From contig NZ_OCNJ01000010.1 of the NCBI RefSeq assembly GCF_900230255.1, positions 62,001-126,000 of the forward strand: a DNA stretch of 64,000 nucleotides, written 5' to 3'. Positions 49,461 through 57,956 of this stretch are shown here, piece by piece. The DNA comes from Caenispirillum bisanense. Lineage in GTDB: Bacteria; Pseudomonadota; Alphaproteobacteria; Rhodospirillales; Rhodospirillaceae. The translations under genes and the position numbers were made by a program. Under the pieces are notes generated by a model. That model did not search any database. It was not told the origin of the DNA and saw only the letters and a list, made by a program, of their open reading frames with translations. Within the stretch, counting starts at the first letter, position 1. Each line of letters begins with the position of its first letter.

Positions 49461-50462
49461 TCACACCGCCACGGCGGCCTGGGCGGCGGCGCTGGTATGC
49501 CATGCCCAGGCGTCGGCGATGATGGAGGTCAGGTCGCTGCGCCGCGGCGTCCACGACAGGGCGGCCATGGCGCGCGAGGGGTCGCCGACCAGGGCCGGCG
49601 GGTCGCCGGCACGGGCGTCACGGTGTTCTGTCGGCACCGGCACGCCCGCCACGGCCTCCAGGCTGTCGAGCACCTGGAGCACCGAGGCGCCGGTCCCGGT
49701 GCCCAGGTTGAAGGTGGTCGACGCGCCGCCGTCCAGCAGCCGCTTCAGGGCGAGCACGTGGGCCTCCGCCAGATCGGAGACGTGGATGAAGTCGCGGATG
49801 CACGATCCGTCCGCCGTCGGGTAGTCGGTGCCGAACACGGCGAAGGCGCCACGTTCGCCGCGGGCGGCCTGCACGGCCAGCGGGATCAGGTGGGTCTCGT
49901 GGCGGTGCGCCTCGCCGATGGTGCCCTCGGGGTCGGCGCCGGCGGCGTTGAAATAGCGCAGGTTGGTCCAGCTCATGCCCGTCGCCGCGCCCATGTCGGC
50001 GATCATCCGCTCGGCCACCAGCTTGGAGCGGCCGTAGGGATTGATGGGGTCGCAGGGGTGGCTCTCCGGCGCCGGCGTCGCATGGAGCACGCCGTAGGTC
50101 GCGGCGGTGCTGGAGAAGATCAGCGCCTGGATGCCGGCCTCGGCCATGACGTCCAGCAGGGTGAGCGTGCCGGCGACGTTCACGTCGTAGAAGGGGAAGG
50201 GTGCCAGCAGGGACTCGCCCACCTCGATCCGGCCGGCGAAGTGCAGCACGGCTTCCGGCCGGTAGGCGGCGACCACGGCGCGCAGGCGGTCGCGGTCGCG
50301 GATGTCGCCGCGCTCCAGCGGTCCCCACTGCACCGCCCAGGCGTGGCCGTTGGAGAGGTCGTCGTAGGCGACGGGCGTCCATCCGGCCTCGGCCAGGGCC
50401 TTGCAGACGTGGCTGCCGATATAGCCGGCGCCACCCGTCACGAGAACGGCCCTTGCTTGCAT
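49461..50462 (-). CDS. galE: UDP-glucose 4-epimerase
   Basis: A 333-residue GalE that interconverts UDP-glucose and UDP-galactose with bound NAD. The NAD loop is VTGGAGYIGSHVCKALAEAG, the active-site Ser is in FSSTAATYG and the catalytic Tyr-Lys pair in NPYGRSKLVAE. YFNAAGADPEGTIGE and DFIHVSDLAEAHV are also diagnostic. It is the first gene of the four-gene lipid operon, which argues that UDP-galactose made by it feeds the two glycosyltransferases nearby. It could also serve exopolysaccharide or LPS synthesis. Confidence 0.96.
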   Translation of the reverse strand: MQARAVLVTGGAGYIGSHVCKALAEAGWTPVAYDDLSNGHAWAVQWGPLERGDIRDRDRLRAVVAAYRPEAVLHFAGRIEVGESLLAPFPFYDVNVAGTLTLLDVMAEAGIQALIFSSTAATYGVLHATPAPESHPCDPINPYGRSKLVAERMIADMGAATGMSWTNLRYFNAAGADPEGTIGEAHRHETHLIPLAVQAARGERGAFAVFGTDYPTADGSCIRDFIHVSDLAEAHVLALKRLLDGGASTTFNLGTGTGASVLQVLDSLEAVAGVPVPTEHRDARAGDPPALVGDPSRAMAALSWTPRRSDLTSIIADAWAWHTSAAAQAAVAV

Positions 50463-50643
50463 CGCCGCGATCCTCGAAAGTCCTGAACAGTCGATTTCTG
50501 TCGTATTGCGATTTGGTGAAGTAGGAACCGAAACCGCAGCGCGAGCGGGAGGTTTTCACGGTGGGTTTTCGAAGTCAATGTGAACCGCGCCAAACATGGA
50601 CGAAAGTCATAGTCGTAGACCTTGGTCGGTAAGGGTTATTTGA

Positions 50644-51810
50644 ATGTGGTTTATTCCTCGTCCGAGCCGTCGAGTGCCCGGGCCTCCTGTGGATATCGTG
50701 GTCCTGACGACCGCGGCGCTGCCGTGGCGCACCGGTCCGTCCATCTTCTCCCTGTGGCATGCCGGCGGTCTCGCCGCCCTGGGCCATCGCGTGGCCTACG
50801 GCGTGCCGTGGCTGGATGCGGCGTCGCAGAAGCGCCTGTGGGGCGAAGTCCTGTTCGCCGACGAGGACGCCCAGGCCGACTGGCTGCGGGCCGAGGCGCA
50901 GCGGCTCGGCGTGCCGCCGCTGCCGGAGGTCTTCTTCTTCGACGGCGTGTTTTCCCGCTCCATGTTCAGCATCTTCATCACCGAGGACGCTTTCGCCGCC
51001 GCCCCGCCGGCCCGCGCCATCCTGGTGCAGGAGCCGGAGCATTTCGGCTGGCTGCCGGTGACCAGTCCGCGCCGGCGGGTCGCCGCCGACAAGGTCGTCG
51101 GCATCGTGATGACCAACTACGGCTACTACATCCGCCGCCCCGGCCGTCCCGACCGCGCGGTCTTCGCCGCCGGGGTGGAGCGCACCCACAAGCAGCTCAT
51201 GCGCCGCTTCACCGACGTCGTCGTGCCGCTGTCGCCGGCCCTCGACCTGCGGGGGCTGGAGGACATGACGGAGTGGCGGCAGGTGACCGGTGTGCTGCGC
51301 GCCTTCGCCGAGGTGCCGCCGGTGGCCGAGGGCGACGACGGCGTCTACTTCCTCGGCCGCCTGACCTGGGACAAGGGCCTGCGGGACGTGATCGACGCCG
51401 CCGCCCGCCTGGACGTGCCGGTGGACGTCTACGGCGAGGGGCCCGACCAGGCCGCCATCCGCGCCGCCGCCGCCGAGGCGGGGGCGCCGCTGCGCTTCCT
51501 CGGCGGGACGGCGAGCCCGTGGGAGGTGATGCGGCCCTACCGGGTGTTCTTCAACCCGTCGCTGTCGGAAGTGCTGTGCTCCACCACCGCCGAGGCGCTG
51601 GTCGCCGGCCGGCACGTGGTGCTGCCGCGCTGCCCGGCCAACGAACCGTTCTACGACCTGCCCAACGTCCACCTCTACGACACGCCGGCGGAGATGGACG
51701 CCGCCCTCCGTCACGCCCGCACGGCCGCGGTGGAGCCGCCGACGGTGGCGCGGGCGCGCTTCGACTGGGAGGCGGTGTGCCGCTCGGTGGCCGACCTGCT
51801 GCTGTCGTGA
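50644..51810 (+). CDS. digalactosyldiacylglycerol synthase-like glycosyltransferase (GT4)
   Basis: A 388-residue GT4-type protein that I match by eye with the glycosyltransferase domain of plant DGD1 and rhizobial DgdA. Shared blocks in order are VQEPEHFGW, KVVGIVMTNYGYYIRR, VPLSPAL, YFLGRLTWDKGLRDVID, VDVYGEGPDQ, the FFNPSLSEVLCSTTAEAL donor-binding loop (E-x7-E type) and PANEPFYDLPN. Plant DGD1 has KVVGIVHTNY and INPSVSDVLCTATAEAL at these places. Predicted reaction: adding a second galactose to monogalactosyldiacylglycerol. It is divergent from the galE-MGD1-like operon (181-base gap). ATG 50644 has a weak AAGGG site; a GTG at 50688 is an alternative start. Confidence 0.82.
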   Translation: MWFIPRPSRRVPGPPVDIVVLTTAALPWRTGPSIFSLWHAGGLAALGHRVAYGVPWLDAASQKRLWGEVLFADEDAQADWLRAEAQRLGVPPLPEVFFFDGVFSRSMFSIFITEDAFAAAPPARAILVQEPEHFGWLPVTSPRRRVAADKVVGIVMTNYGYYIRRPGRPDRAVFAAGVERTHKQLMRRFTDVVVPLSPALDLRGLEDMTEWRQVTGVLRAFAEVPPVAEGDDGVYFLGRLTWDKGLRDVIDAAARLDVPVDVYGEGPDQAAIRAAAAEAGAPLRFLGGTASPWEVMRPYRVFFNPSLSEVLCSTTAEALVAGRHVVLPRCPANEPFYDLPNVHLYDTPAEMDAALRHARTAAVEPPTVARARFDWEAVCRSVADLLLS

Positions 51811-51829
51811 CGGCCGCCGGCGCGGCGCC

Positions 51830-52978
51830 TCAGAGCAGGCCGCTCCAGAAGGCGGCGCCGCCGGCGAAGAAGTGCAGCAGCGTCACGCCGGCCAGGTTGC
51901 GGTGGCGCAGGTAGACGGCGCCGAACAGCAGGCCCGACAGGATCGTCACCACCACCGCCATGAAGCCGAAGTGGATGTGGAAGACGCCGAACAGCGTCGA
52001 CGACAGCACCACCGACTGCAGGCCGCGGCGGTCGTCGAGGAAGCGCTGGAACGACGACTGCAGCAGCCCGCGCGCCACCAGTTCCTGCAGCACGCTGTGG
52101 AAGAAGTAGCCGGTGGTCGGCCCCCATTCGGCGGGCACCGGCGTGCCGGCATGGATGCCGGTGGTGCGCAGGACCCAGGCGGCGGCGAAGGCGACGGCGA
52201 CCGTCGCCGCCGACAGGATGGCGCCCTCGACGATGGAGCGCTTCATCCCGATGGTGGTGATGCCGAGGTCCCGCAGCGGGATCTTCATGCGCCAGATCAC
52301 CAGCGACGTCGGGATCATGATGATGAGCAGATAGACCCAGGCGAAGGTCGGCGTGAAGATGTCGACGTCGAGGATCTGCTTGGACAGGATGTCGTTGACC
52401 AGCAGGCCGATGGTCATCAGGCCGAGGGCGTAGATGAAGAACCGGCCGAAATGCTGGCGTTCCTTGATCGCCGCCATTTCGCGCTCGACGGCGGCGACGT
52501 ACTTGTCGGTCTGGGTCCGCATGCGGTTGGTGACGGCGACGGCGAGGCTGCTGCGGATGGCGGCGAGCACCTGCTCGCCGTTGGGCAGCGCCAGGACCTT
52601 CGCCGGCGCGATCTCGGTCAGGCGGCAGTCGGTGGCGGCGCGCACCGACGCCGACCGCGGCTGACCGTCGAGCAGCGCCATCTCGCCGAGGATGGCCCCG
52701 GCGGGCAGGGTCGCGAGGATGCGTTCGCCGCCGTCGATCCCCAGCGCGCGGAACACGGTGACGTTGCCGTCCTCGATGAGGTAGAGCGAGTCCGTCCGGT
52801 CGCCTTCGGTCATGATCGTGGCGCCGGCGGCGACGTGGCGGACCACCATCGCCTGCCGGACGGCGTCGGCCATGGCCGGCGACAGGCCGGGCAGGATCTT
52901 GTCCAGGGCGTCCCGCGGCGATGCCGCAGGGGCCTCTGAACTCGGGGCCGGGGGGACGGAGGCGAGGGGCGATGTCAT
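51830..52978 (-). CDS. cyclic-nucleotide-binding domain fused to CPBP membrane protease-like domain
   Basis: A 382-residue fusion. Residues about 28-145 form a cNMP-binding domain (VVRHVAAGATIMTEGDRTDS, GNVTVFRALG, LPAGAILGEMALLDGQPRSAS with the phosphate-binding cassette). A helical stalk leads to about seven or eight transmembrane helices with a CPBP/Abi-like core. CPBP motif 1 (EExxxR) reads QELVAR, so the first Glu is Gln. Motif 2 is FGVFHIH. Motif 3 is HFFAG without the usual Asn. The protease may thus be inactive or altered. It is convergent with the DGD1-like gene and cotranscribed with the membrane protein upstream (34-base gap). Function is unknown. Confidence 0.8.
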   Translation of the reverse strand: MTSPLASVPPAPSSEAPAASPRDALDKILPGLSPAMADAVRQAMVVRHVAAGATIMTEGDRTDSLYLIEDGNVTVFRALGIDGGERILATLPAGAILGEMALLDGQPRSASVRAATDCRLTEIAPAKVLALPNGEQVLAAIRSSLAVAVTNRMRTQTDKYVAAVEREMAAIKERQHFGRFFIYALGLMTIGLLVNDILSKQILDVDIFTPTFAWVYLLIIMIPTSLVIWRMKIPLRDLGITTIGMKRSIVEGAILSAATVAVAFAAAWVLRTTGIHAGTPVPAEWGPTTGYFFHSVLQELVARGLLQSSFQRFLDDRRGLQSVVLSSTLFGVFHIHFGFMAVVVTILSGLLFGAVYLRHRNLAGVTLLHFFAGGAAFWSGLL

Positions 52979-53012
52979 CGGGTGTCCGTGGTGCGGGCGG
53001 CGCTGGGCAGGG

Positions 53013-53687
53013 TCAGGCGGTGGTGGTGGAGGGCGCGGGAACAGGAGCCCCGGCGGGCCGCGGCCGGTCGTCGTCGAGCGCCCGGCCGGCGAAGTAGAAG
53101 GCCACGACCGCCGGCATCAGGGCAATATGGTAGGTGGCATAGATGCCGAGGCCGGCGATGCCCTCGTACCCCACCAGCGGCAGGGCGGAGGCGCCGAAGG
53201 TGATGACGATGCCGGCGATCATGGCGGGCGAGCCGGTGCCGCGGCGCAGGCCGGCGATGCTCAGGACCAGCAGCAGCAGCAGGGCCGTGGAATAGCCGGC
53301 GATGACGATGAAGAAGTTGTCCGACAGGAACACCAGGACGACCACCGCCGCATTGCCGATGGCGCCCAGCGCCAGCACCACCCGGCGGGCCTGCGGGCCG
53401 AGGAAGCGGACGGCCGCGACCGCGATCATCAGGAAGGACACCACGGCGACCAGCGCCCGGTTCACGCTCATCAGCGTCGGGTGCAGCGGGTGATCGACGG
53501 GCTCGAAGAAGCCGTGGTCGATGGCGCCGACCAGGAAGACGGCGGCGATCAGGGTCATGGTCCAGGCCCACAGGCCCGCGGCCGACATCGTCCGCAGGCC
53601 GGGGCGGAACAGCAAGCCGGCCGCGAAGGCCTGCAGGCTCGCCAGGATGACGTCGGTCAGGGCGGACAGGGCGAGTTCGGACAACAT
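53013..53687 (-). CDS. seven-helix membrane protein of unknown function
   Basis: A 224-residue protein made almost entirely of hydrophobic helices (about residues 8-28, 33-55, 75-96, 102-120, 125-145, 155-175, 180-200) with a Pro/Ala/Asp tail. It resembles DUF6962-type proteins, which have no known biochemical role. GAGGG precedes ATG 53687 at suitable spacing; an in-frame ATG further upstream is disfavoured. It is the first gene of a pair with the cNMP-CPBP fusion and divergent from the diacylglycerol-kinase-like gene, so a link to membrane lipid biology is possible. Nothing in the sequence indicates transport residues. Confidence 0.7.
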   Translation of the reverse strand: MLSELALSALTDVILASLQAFAAGLLFRPGLRTMSAAGLWAWTMTLIAAVFLVGAIDHGFFEPVDHPLHPTLMSVNRALVAVVSFLMIAVAAVRFLGPQARRVVLALGAIGNAAVVVLVFLSDNFFIVIAGYSTALLLLLVLSIAGLRRGTGSPAMIAGIVITFGASALPLVGYEGIAGLGIYATYHIALMPAVVAFYFAGRALDDDRPRPAGAPVPAPSTTTA

Positions 53688-53907
53688 GGAAAACCCTCGC
53701 GGCAGGGGGCAGACGACCGCCCGATTTCGGCCGGGCGACGGGCGGGCATTCAACCCTGAAATTTCTACTCGTTGCCGTTGTATCGCCGATCTGGTTTGCT
53801 AGTCATCGAGTTTTTCGTGTTCCAACCGGAACAGGACCGATCGTCCGGTCCCGTCGCGGCACAGGCCGCAGGGGTCGGCGGCGGGGACGGAGGGGGCTTG
53901 GGGGCCC

Positions 53908-54912
53908 ATGCCTAGAGGGGAACGGGACAGCGCAGGGGAAGGTGCGGCCGGACCGGCGGATGCGCCGGTGGACCGACCGCGACACCTGCTGATCATTCTC
54001 AACCGGCGTGCGGCGCAGAAGCGGATGGACCGGTTCCGCGCCGTGCTCGGGCTGCTCGACGCCGTCGGATGCACCTACGAGGTGAAGGAGACGCAGGCCG
54101 CCGGCGATGCCGCCCGGTTCGCCGCCGAGGCCGCCGCCGAGACGGTGGATGCGGTGGCCGTGGCCGGCGGCGACGGCACCATCAACGACGCGATCAACGG
54201 GTTCCATCCCGCCACGCCGCCGCTCGGCCTCATTCCGCTCGGCACCGCCAACGTGCTCGCCCACGAGATCGGCCTCGCCACCGATCCCGCCGCCATCGCC
54301 GCCGCCCTGACGGCGGGCCGGTGCCTCTCCGTCGTGCCGGGCCAGGCCAACGGCCGCCGGTTCATGATGATGGCGAGCGTCGGCTTCGACGCCCATGTGG
54401 TGGGCGGGGTGCGGCGCTCGGTCAAGCGCCGGATCGGCAAGCTGGTCTACGTCCTGTCGGCCCTGCGCCAGCTGCTCCGCTACCCGTGCCCGCATCTGAC
54501 GGCGCTGGTGGACGGACGGCCCGTCACCGCGGCCACCTTGGTCGTGTCCCGCGGTCGGCTGTACGGCGGTCGCTACGTCATGGCGCCCGCGGCCGATCTG
54601 GCGACGCCGGAATTCCAGGTGTCGATCTTCCGCCGCAAGGGCCGGCTGGCCATGGCGGGCTATTCCGCCGCGCTTCCGCTGGGCTTGCTGAACCGGTGGA
54701 ACCTGATCGACCACGTCGTCGCCCGCCGGGTCGAGGTCCACGCCCGTCCCGGCGATCCGGTACAGGCGGACGGCGATACGGCCACCGCGCTGCCCGTGGT
54801 CATCGACCTGGCGGATCAGGCCATAGAGGTGCTCGTGCCGCCCGATTCCCCCGTGCCCTCGGTCGGTGCGAGCAGGAAGACGACCTGCTTGGAACGGTCG
54901 TACGGCGCATAG
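53908..54912 (+). CDS. diacylglycerol-kinase-like lipid kinase (DAGK catalytic domain)
   Basis: A 334-residue protein of the YegS/BmrU/LCB5 family. The N-terminal domain has the nucleotide-binding GGDGT in VAVAGGDGTINDAING and PLGLIPLGTANVLAHEIGL. The C-terminal beta-sandwich shows SVGFDAHVV and GRYVMAPAADL. These enzymes phosphorylate diacylglycerol, sphingoid bases or related lipids with ATP. The N-terminal 25 residues are a low-complexity extension. Its last 97 bases overlap the convergent methyltransferase gene. Given the nearby diacylglycerol glycosyltransferases, it could return diacylglycerol to phosphatidic acid; this is inference. Confidence 0.88.
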   Translation: MPRGERDSAGEGAAGPADAPVDRPRHLLIILNRRAAQKRMDRFRAVLGLLDAVGCTYEVKETQAAGDAARFAAEAAAETVDAVAVAGGDGTINDAINGFHPATPPLGLIPLGTANVLAHEIGLATDPAAIAAALTAGRCLSVVPGQANGRRFMMMASVGFDAHVVGGVRRSVKRRIGKLVYVLSALRQLLRYPCPHLTALVDGRPVTAATLVVSRGRLYGGRYVMAPAADLATPEFQVSIFRRKGRLAMAGYSAALPLGLLNRWNLIDHVVARRVEVHARPGDPVQADGDTATALPVVIDLADQAIEVLVPPDSPVPSVGASRKTTCLERSYGA

Positions 54913-55445
54913 TGGAACCGTTCGGTCGATACGGCGGTGAGGGACAGTTCTTCGAACAGGGCGGACCACTGCTCCATGCGCAGGAAGTTGTAGGGCAGCG
55001 CGACCCCGTTGGGCTTGTTGCCGAGGTAGTCCGCCAGCGCCAGAATCCACCGGTCGAGCCGCGTCACCCAGTAGTGGTCCTTGACCAGGACGGGCCCCTT
55101 GGAAACGCGCGCCGCCTCGGCCAGAAGACGGCTGCAATGCATGGTGTGGTGCAGCACGTCGATCAGGGTGACGAGATCGAAGGTGTCGTCCTCGTAGGGA
55201 AGGTGGTGGCCGTCGAAGACCGTGACGGGGATGTGCGGCTTGGGCTGCGGCAGAACGTCGACGCCGCAGACGCCCGCCGCGCCGGCCTCGTGCAGCAGGC
55301 GGCTCGCGATGTAGCCGTCGCCCGAGCCGACATCCAGAACGGTCCCGCCGGCCGGCACGTAAGGGATCAGCAGTGCCGGCAGGCGCCGCGTGCGGACTTG
55401 CGAGACTTCCAGCCTGTTCCAGCAGCGGAGCAACGGTGCAATCAT
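54816..55445 (-). CDS. class I SAM-dependent methyltransferase
   Basis: A 209-residue methyltransferase with the SAM-binding motif I TVLDVGSGDGYIASRLL, motif II VCGVDVLP, and the post-I/DxxD-like FDLVTLIDVLHHT. The later region KGPVLVKDHYWVTRLDRWIL has a ubiE/methyltransf_11-like architecture but no substrate-defining motif that I recognise. ATG 55445 is the only start in the frame that gives a normal N-terminus, and the ribosome site is weak. It overlaps the lipid kinase gene tail-to-tail by 97 bases, so each transcript is antisense to the other. Possible targets include lipid head groups or quinones; unproven. Confidence 0.82.
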   Translation of the reverse strand: MIAPLLRCWNRLEVSQVRTRRLPALLIPYVPAGGTVLDVGSGDGYIASRLLHEAGAAGVCGVDVLPQPKPHIPVTVFDGHHLPYEDDTFDLVTLIDVLHHTMHCSRLLAEAARVSKGPVLVKDHYWVTRLDRWILALADYLGNKPNGVALPYNFLRMEQWSALFEELSLTAVSTERFHYAPYDRSKQVVFLLAPTEGTGESGGTSTSMA

Positions 55446-55694
55446 CGGGATCTGCTTCTTTCCATCGGCGCGACAAGGCAGCCGCCTGATCCGGGCCGTC
55501 TGCCGCCATCGCCGACGGTTTCTGGTGGTCGCGTCGGCGGCGGTGCTGCCCGTGCATGGGGCCGCCGCCGGAAATGATACGGACGTCGTGGGCTTTGAAC
55601 AACGGGCCACGACCTGGCACCGCAGCGGCTGCGCGGAGGCGGCGAGGACTGAAGCGCCGAGCAGCGGAGTTTGCAGAACCGGCTGCAAAACCAA

Positions 55695-55730
55695 GAAGGG
55701 CTTGCCGATCTGCCGATCGGCAAGCCCTTC
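55695..55730 (-). terminator. terminator of tRNA-Gln
   Basis: A perfect 16-pair stem: GAAGGGCTTGCCGATC (55695-55710) and GATCGGCAAGCCCTTC (55715-55730) with a four-base loop. Read leftward it is followed by TTGGTTTTGC. It starts seven bases after the tRNA 3' end and is a convincing intrinsic terminator. Confidence 0.85.
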
Positions 55731-55737
55731 ATGTTGG

Positions 55738-55811
55738 TGGCTGGGGGACCAGGACTCGAACCTGGACTAACGGAGTCAGAGTCCGCAGTTCTACCATTAA
55801 ACTATCCCCCA
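55738..55811 (-). tRNA. tRNA-Gln (anticodon CTG)
   Basis: A 74-base gene with an encoded CCA end. The acceptor arm TGGGGGA pairs with TCCCCCA, and the T arm has the GGTTCGAGTCC core. The anticodon stem GCGGA encloses the loop CTCTGAC, so the anticodon is CTG, reading CAG. It has a sigma70-like promoter about 50 bases upstream and a strong terminator. Its sequence is typical of alphaproteobacterial tRNA-Gln. Confidence 0.95.
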
Positions 55812-55862
55812 CCAGGGGTTCTTCGTCGGTCCGCCGGGGCGGTTCGTTCCGAAGAGGCCGCG

Positions 55863-55891
55863 TATGTACCATCGTGATTTCGGGCTGTAAA
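55863..55891 (-). promoter_or_regulatory. promoter of tRNA-Gln
   Basis: Read leftward, TTTACA (55886-55891), a 17-base spacer, and TACATA (55863-55868) form a good sigma70-type promoter. Transcription would start near 55856, 45 bases before the tRNA. In the remaining 55892-56131 before the phosphatase gene I see no further gene. Confidence 0.65.
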
Positions 55892-56131
55892 CCCTTTTTT
55901 GCAAAAAATTCCGACGTGGATTCGCCCGTCCGGCTGCGGCCGGTGGCCGCGATGCCTTACCTTGGATGGACGATTCAGACACGGCCGGGGTTTCATCAAG
56001 GCCCGCCCTGCTATAGGTTATAAGGTAAGTATAAACATGCCGCCGTGCCCCAGCGGGCCCTTGTGCGCCGTGCGCGCGCCTCGTGCGCCCGGTGACGGAC
56101 CGGCGGCCGGGAACGAGGACAGATACCAACC

Positions 56132-57175
56132 GTGGTCGTGATCAGCGCTGGATACCCCGGGTTCGCCCCCGGTCCGTCGGCGCGGCGCAGCCTCGGCGCG
56201 GACGGGGACGACGGCGTCTATGCCGCCATCGACCTCGGGACCAACAACTGCCGCATGCTGGTCGCCCGGCCCACGCCGGACGGCTTCCGGGTGATCGACA
56301 GTTACTCCCGCATCACCCGGCTCGGCGAAGGACTCGCCGGCAGCGGCACCTTGTCCCGGGCGGCCATGGATCGCACGCTCGATGCGCTCGCCCATTGCGC
56401 CGACAAGATGCGCCGCCGCGGCGTCACCGCCGCCCGTACCGTGGCGACCGAAGCCTGCCGCCGGGCCCGCAACGGCTCCGCCTTCCTCGACGAGGTGCGG
56501 CACAAGACCGGGCTGCGGCTCGAAACCATCTCGCCGGCCGAGGAGGCGCGTCTCGCGCTCGGCGGCTGTGCGCCCCTGCTGGACCCCGAGATCCCCTATG
56601 CCCTGGTGTTCGACATCGGCGGCGGCTCGACCGAGCTTCTGTGGGTGGAGCTGAAGCCCGACGGCGGTCTCGACGTCCAGGGGCTGGCCAGCCTGCCGCT
56701 CGGCGTCGTCACCGTGGCCGAGGAATGCGGCGGCGGCGACCTGTGCAGCCGCACCTACCGCGCCGTGAAGGAGCGCGTCATGCAGCTTCTGCGCCCCTTT
56801 GAGGCCATGCATGCCGTGGCCGAGCAGGTGGAGAGCGGCGGCGTGCAGATGCTCGGCACCTCGGGCACGGTGACGACGCTCGGCGGCGTGCACCTCGGGC
56901 TGAAGCGCTACGACCGCTCGCTGGTGGACGGCATCAGCATCGAATTCGCCGACATCTTCGACGTCAGCCGGCGCCTGTCGTGCATGACGCTGCGCGAACG
57001 TGCCCAGCACCCCTGCGTCGGCCGCGAGCGCGCCGACCTGGTGCTGTCCGGCTGCGCCATTCTGGAAGGCCTGTGCGAGCTGTGGCCGGTGGGGCGCCTG
57101 CGCGTCGCCGACCGGGGCCTGCGCGAAGGCATGCTGCTCGACCTCATGCGGGTCGATGCGATGGAGGTTGCATAA
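56132..57175 (+). CDS. Ppx/GppA family exopolyphosphatase
   Basis: A 347-residue ASKHA-fold phosphatase. The phosphate-1 loop is [19 protein letters not shown], the second loop [16 protein letters not shown], and the adenosine region [14 protein letters not shown]. Members hydrolyse polyphosphate or pppGpp. The short single-domain length (no HD extension) is like many alphaproteobacterial homologues placed before rlmE. Start is a GTG at 56132; a GTG two codons later is equally possible. It precedes rlmE by four bases and is probably cotranscribed with rlmE and yciB. Substrate choice between polyP and pppGpp cannot be settled here. Confidence 0.93.
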   Translation: MVVISAGYPGFAPGPSARRSLGADGDDGVYAAIDLGTNNCRMLVARPTPDGFRVIDSYSRITRLGEGLAGSGTLSRAAMDRTLDALAHCADKMRRRGVTAARTVATEACRRARNGSAFLDEVRHKTGLRLETISPAEEARLALGGCAPLLDPEIPYALVFDIGGGSTELLWVELKPDGGLDVQGLASLPLGVVTVAEECGGGDLCSRTYRAVKERVMQLLRPFEAMHAVAEQVESGGVQMLGTSGTVTTLGGVHLGLKRYDRSLVDGISIEFADIFDVSRRLSCMTLRERAQHPCVGRERADLVLSGCAILEGLCELWPVGRLRVADRGLREGMLLDLMRVDAMEVA

Positions 57176-57179
57176 CGAC

Positions 57180-57956
57180 ATGACACGCAAGCCCACGTCC
57201 TCCCGCGGTGGCGCCCGGCGCTCCGCGGCGGGCGCGGTCGCCAATACGGGCGACCGACAGCTGACGGTGCGGGTGAAGACCGCCAAGAAGCGCTCCAAGT
57301 CCTCGGCGGCCTGGCTGCAGCGCCAGCTCAACGATCCCTATGTCGCCGAGGCCAAGGCGCGCGGCCTGCGCTCGCGCGCCGCCTTCAAGATCATCGAGCT
57401 GGACGACCGCTTCGGCTTCCTCGTCCCCGGCGCCCGCGTCGTCGACCTGGGCGCCGCCCCGGGCGGCTGGACCCAGGTGGCGGTGGACCGGGTGAACGCC
57501 GGCAAGCCGGGCGGCGGCCGGGTGGTCGGCCTCGACATCCTGGAGTGGGAGAGCGTGCCCGGCGCCACCTGCATCACCAAGGACTTCAACGACGACGACG
57601 CGCCCGCCGTGCTGAAGGCCGCCCTGGGTGGCCCGGCGGACGTGGTGCTGTCGGACATGGCGGCGCCCACCACCGGCCATCCGGCGACCGATCACCTGCG
57701 TATCATGAACCTGCTGGAACTGGCCTGGCACTTCGCCGAGGACGTGCTGGCGCCCGGCGGCACCTTCGTGTGCAAGGTCTTCCAGGGCGGCACCGAGAAC
57801 GAGCTGCTGGCCCGCATGAAGGCGACCTGCGAGACGGTGCGCCACGCCAAGCCGCCGGCCAGCCGCAAGGACAGCGCGGAAATGTACGTGATCGCCTCCG
57901 GCTTCAAGGGCCGCCCGGCCGACCGCGACGACGACGACCAGGAGGAAACGGCGTGA
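57180..57956 (+). CDS. rlmE: 23S rRNA 2'-O-ribose methyltransferase RlmE (FtsJ/RrmJ)
   Basis: A 258-residue enzyme that methylates U2552 (E. coli numbering) of 23S rRNA. The catalytic K-D-K-E tetrad is visible: Lys in [16 protein letters not shown], Asp in [14 protein letters not shown], Lys in FVCKVFQGG and Glu in [13 protein letters not shown]. The SAM loop is [17 protein letters not shown] basic extension of about 40 residues precedes the core, common in alphaproteobacteria and perhaps aiding rRNA binding. It starts four bases after the phosphatase stop and overlaps the yciB GTG start. Confidence 0.96.
   Translation: MTRKPTSSRGGARRSAAGAVANTGDRQLTVRVKTAKKRSKSSAAWLQRQLNDPYVAEAKARGLRSRAAFKIIELDDRFGFLVPGARVVDLGAAPGGWTQVAVDRVNAGKPGGGRVVGLDILEWESVPGATCITKDFNDDDAPAVLKAALGGPADVVLSDMAAPTTGHPATDHLRIMNLLELAWHFAEDVLAPGGTFVCKVFQGGTENELLARMKATCETVRHAKPPASRKDSAEMYVIASGFKGRPADRDDDDQEETA

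Noticed and set aside
50463-50643. A PhoB box in the divergent region of the galactolipid genes
   Set aside because: Two TGTCG-like pieces around 50490-50506 are not spaced as direct repeats of a Pho box. Phosphate control is biologically plausible but unsupported here.
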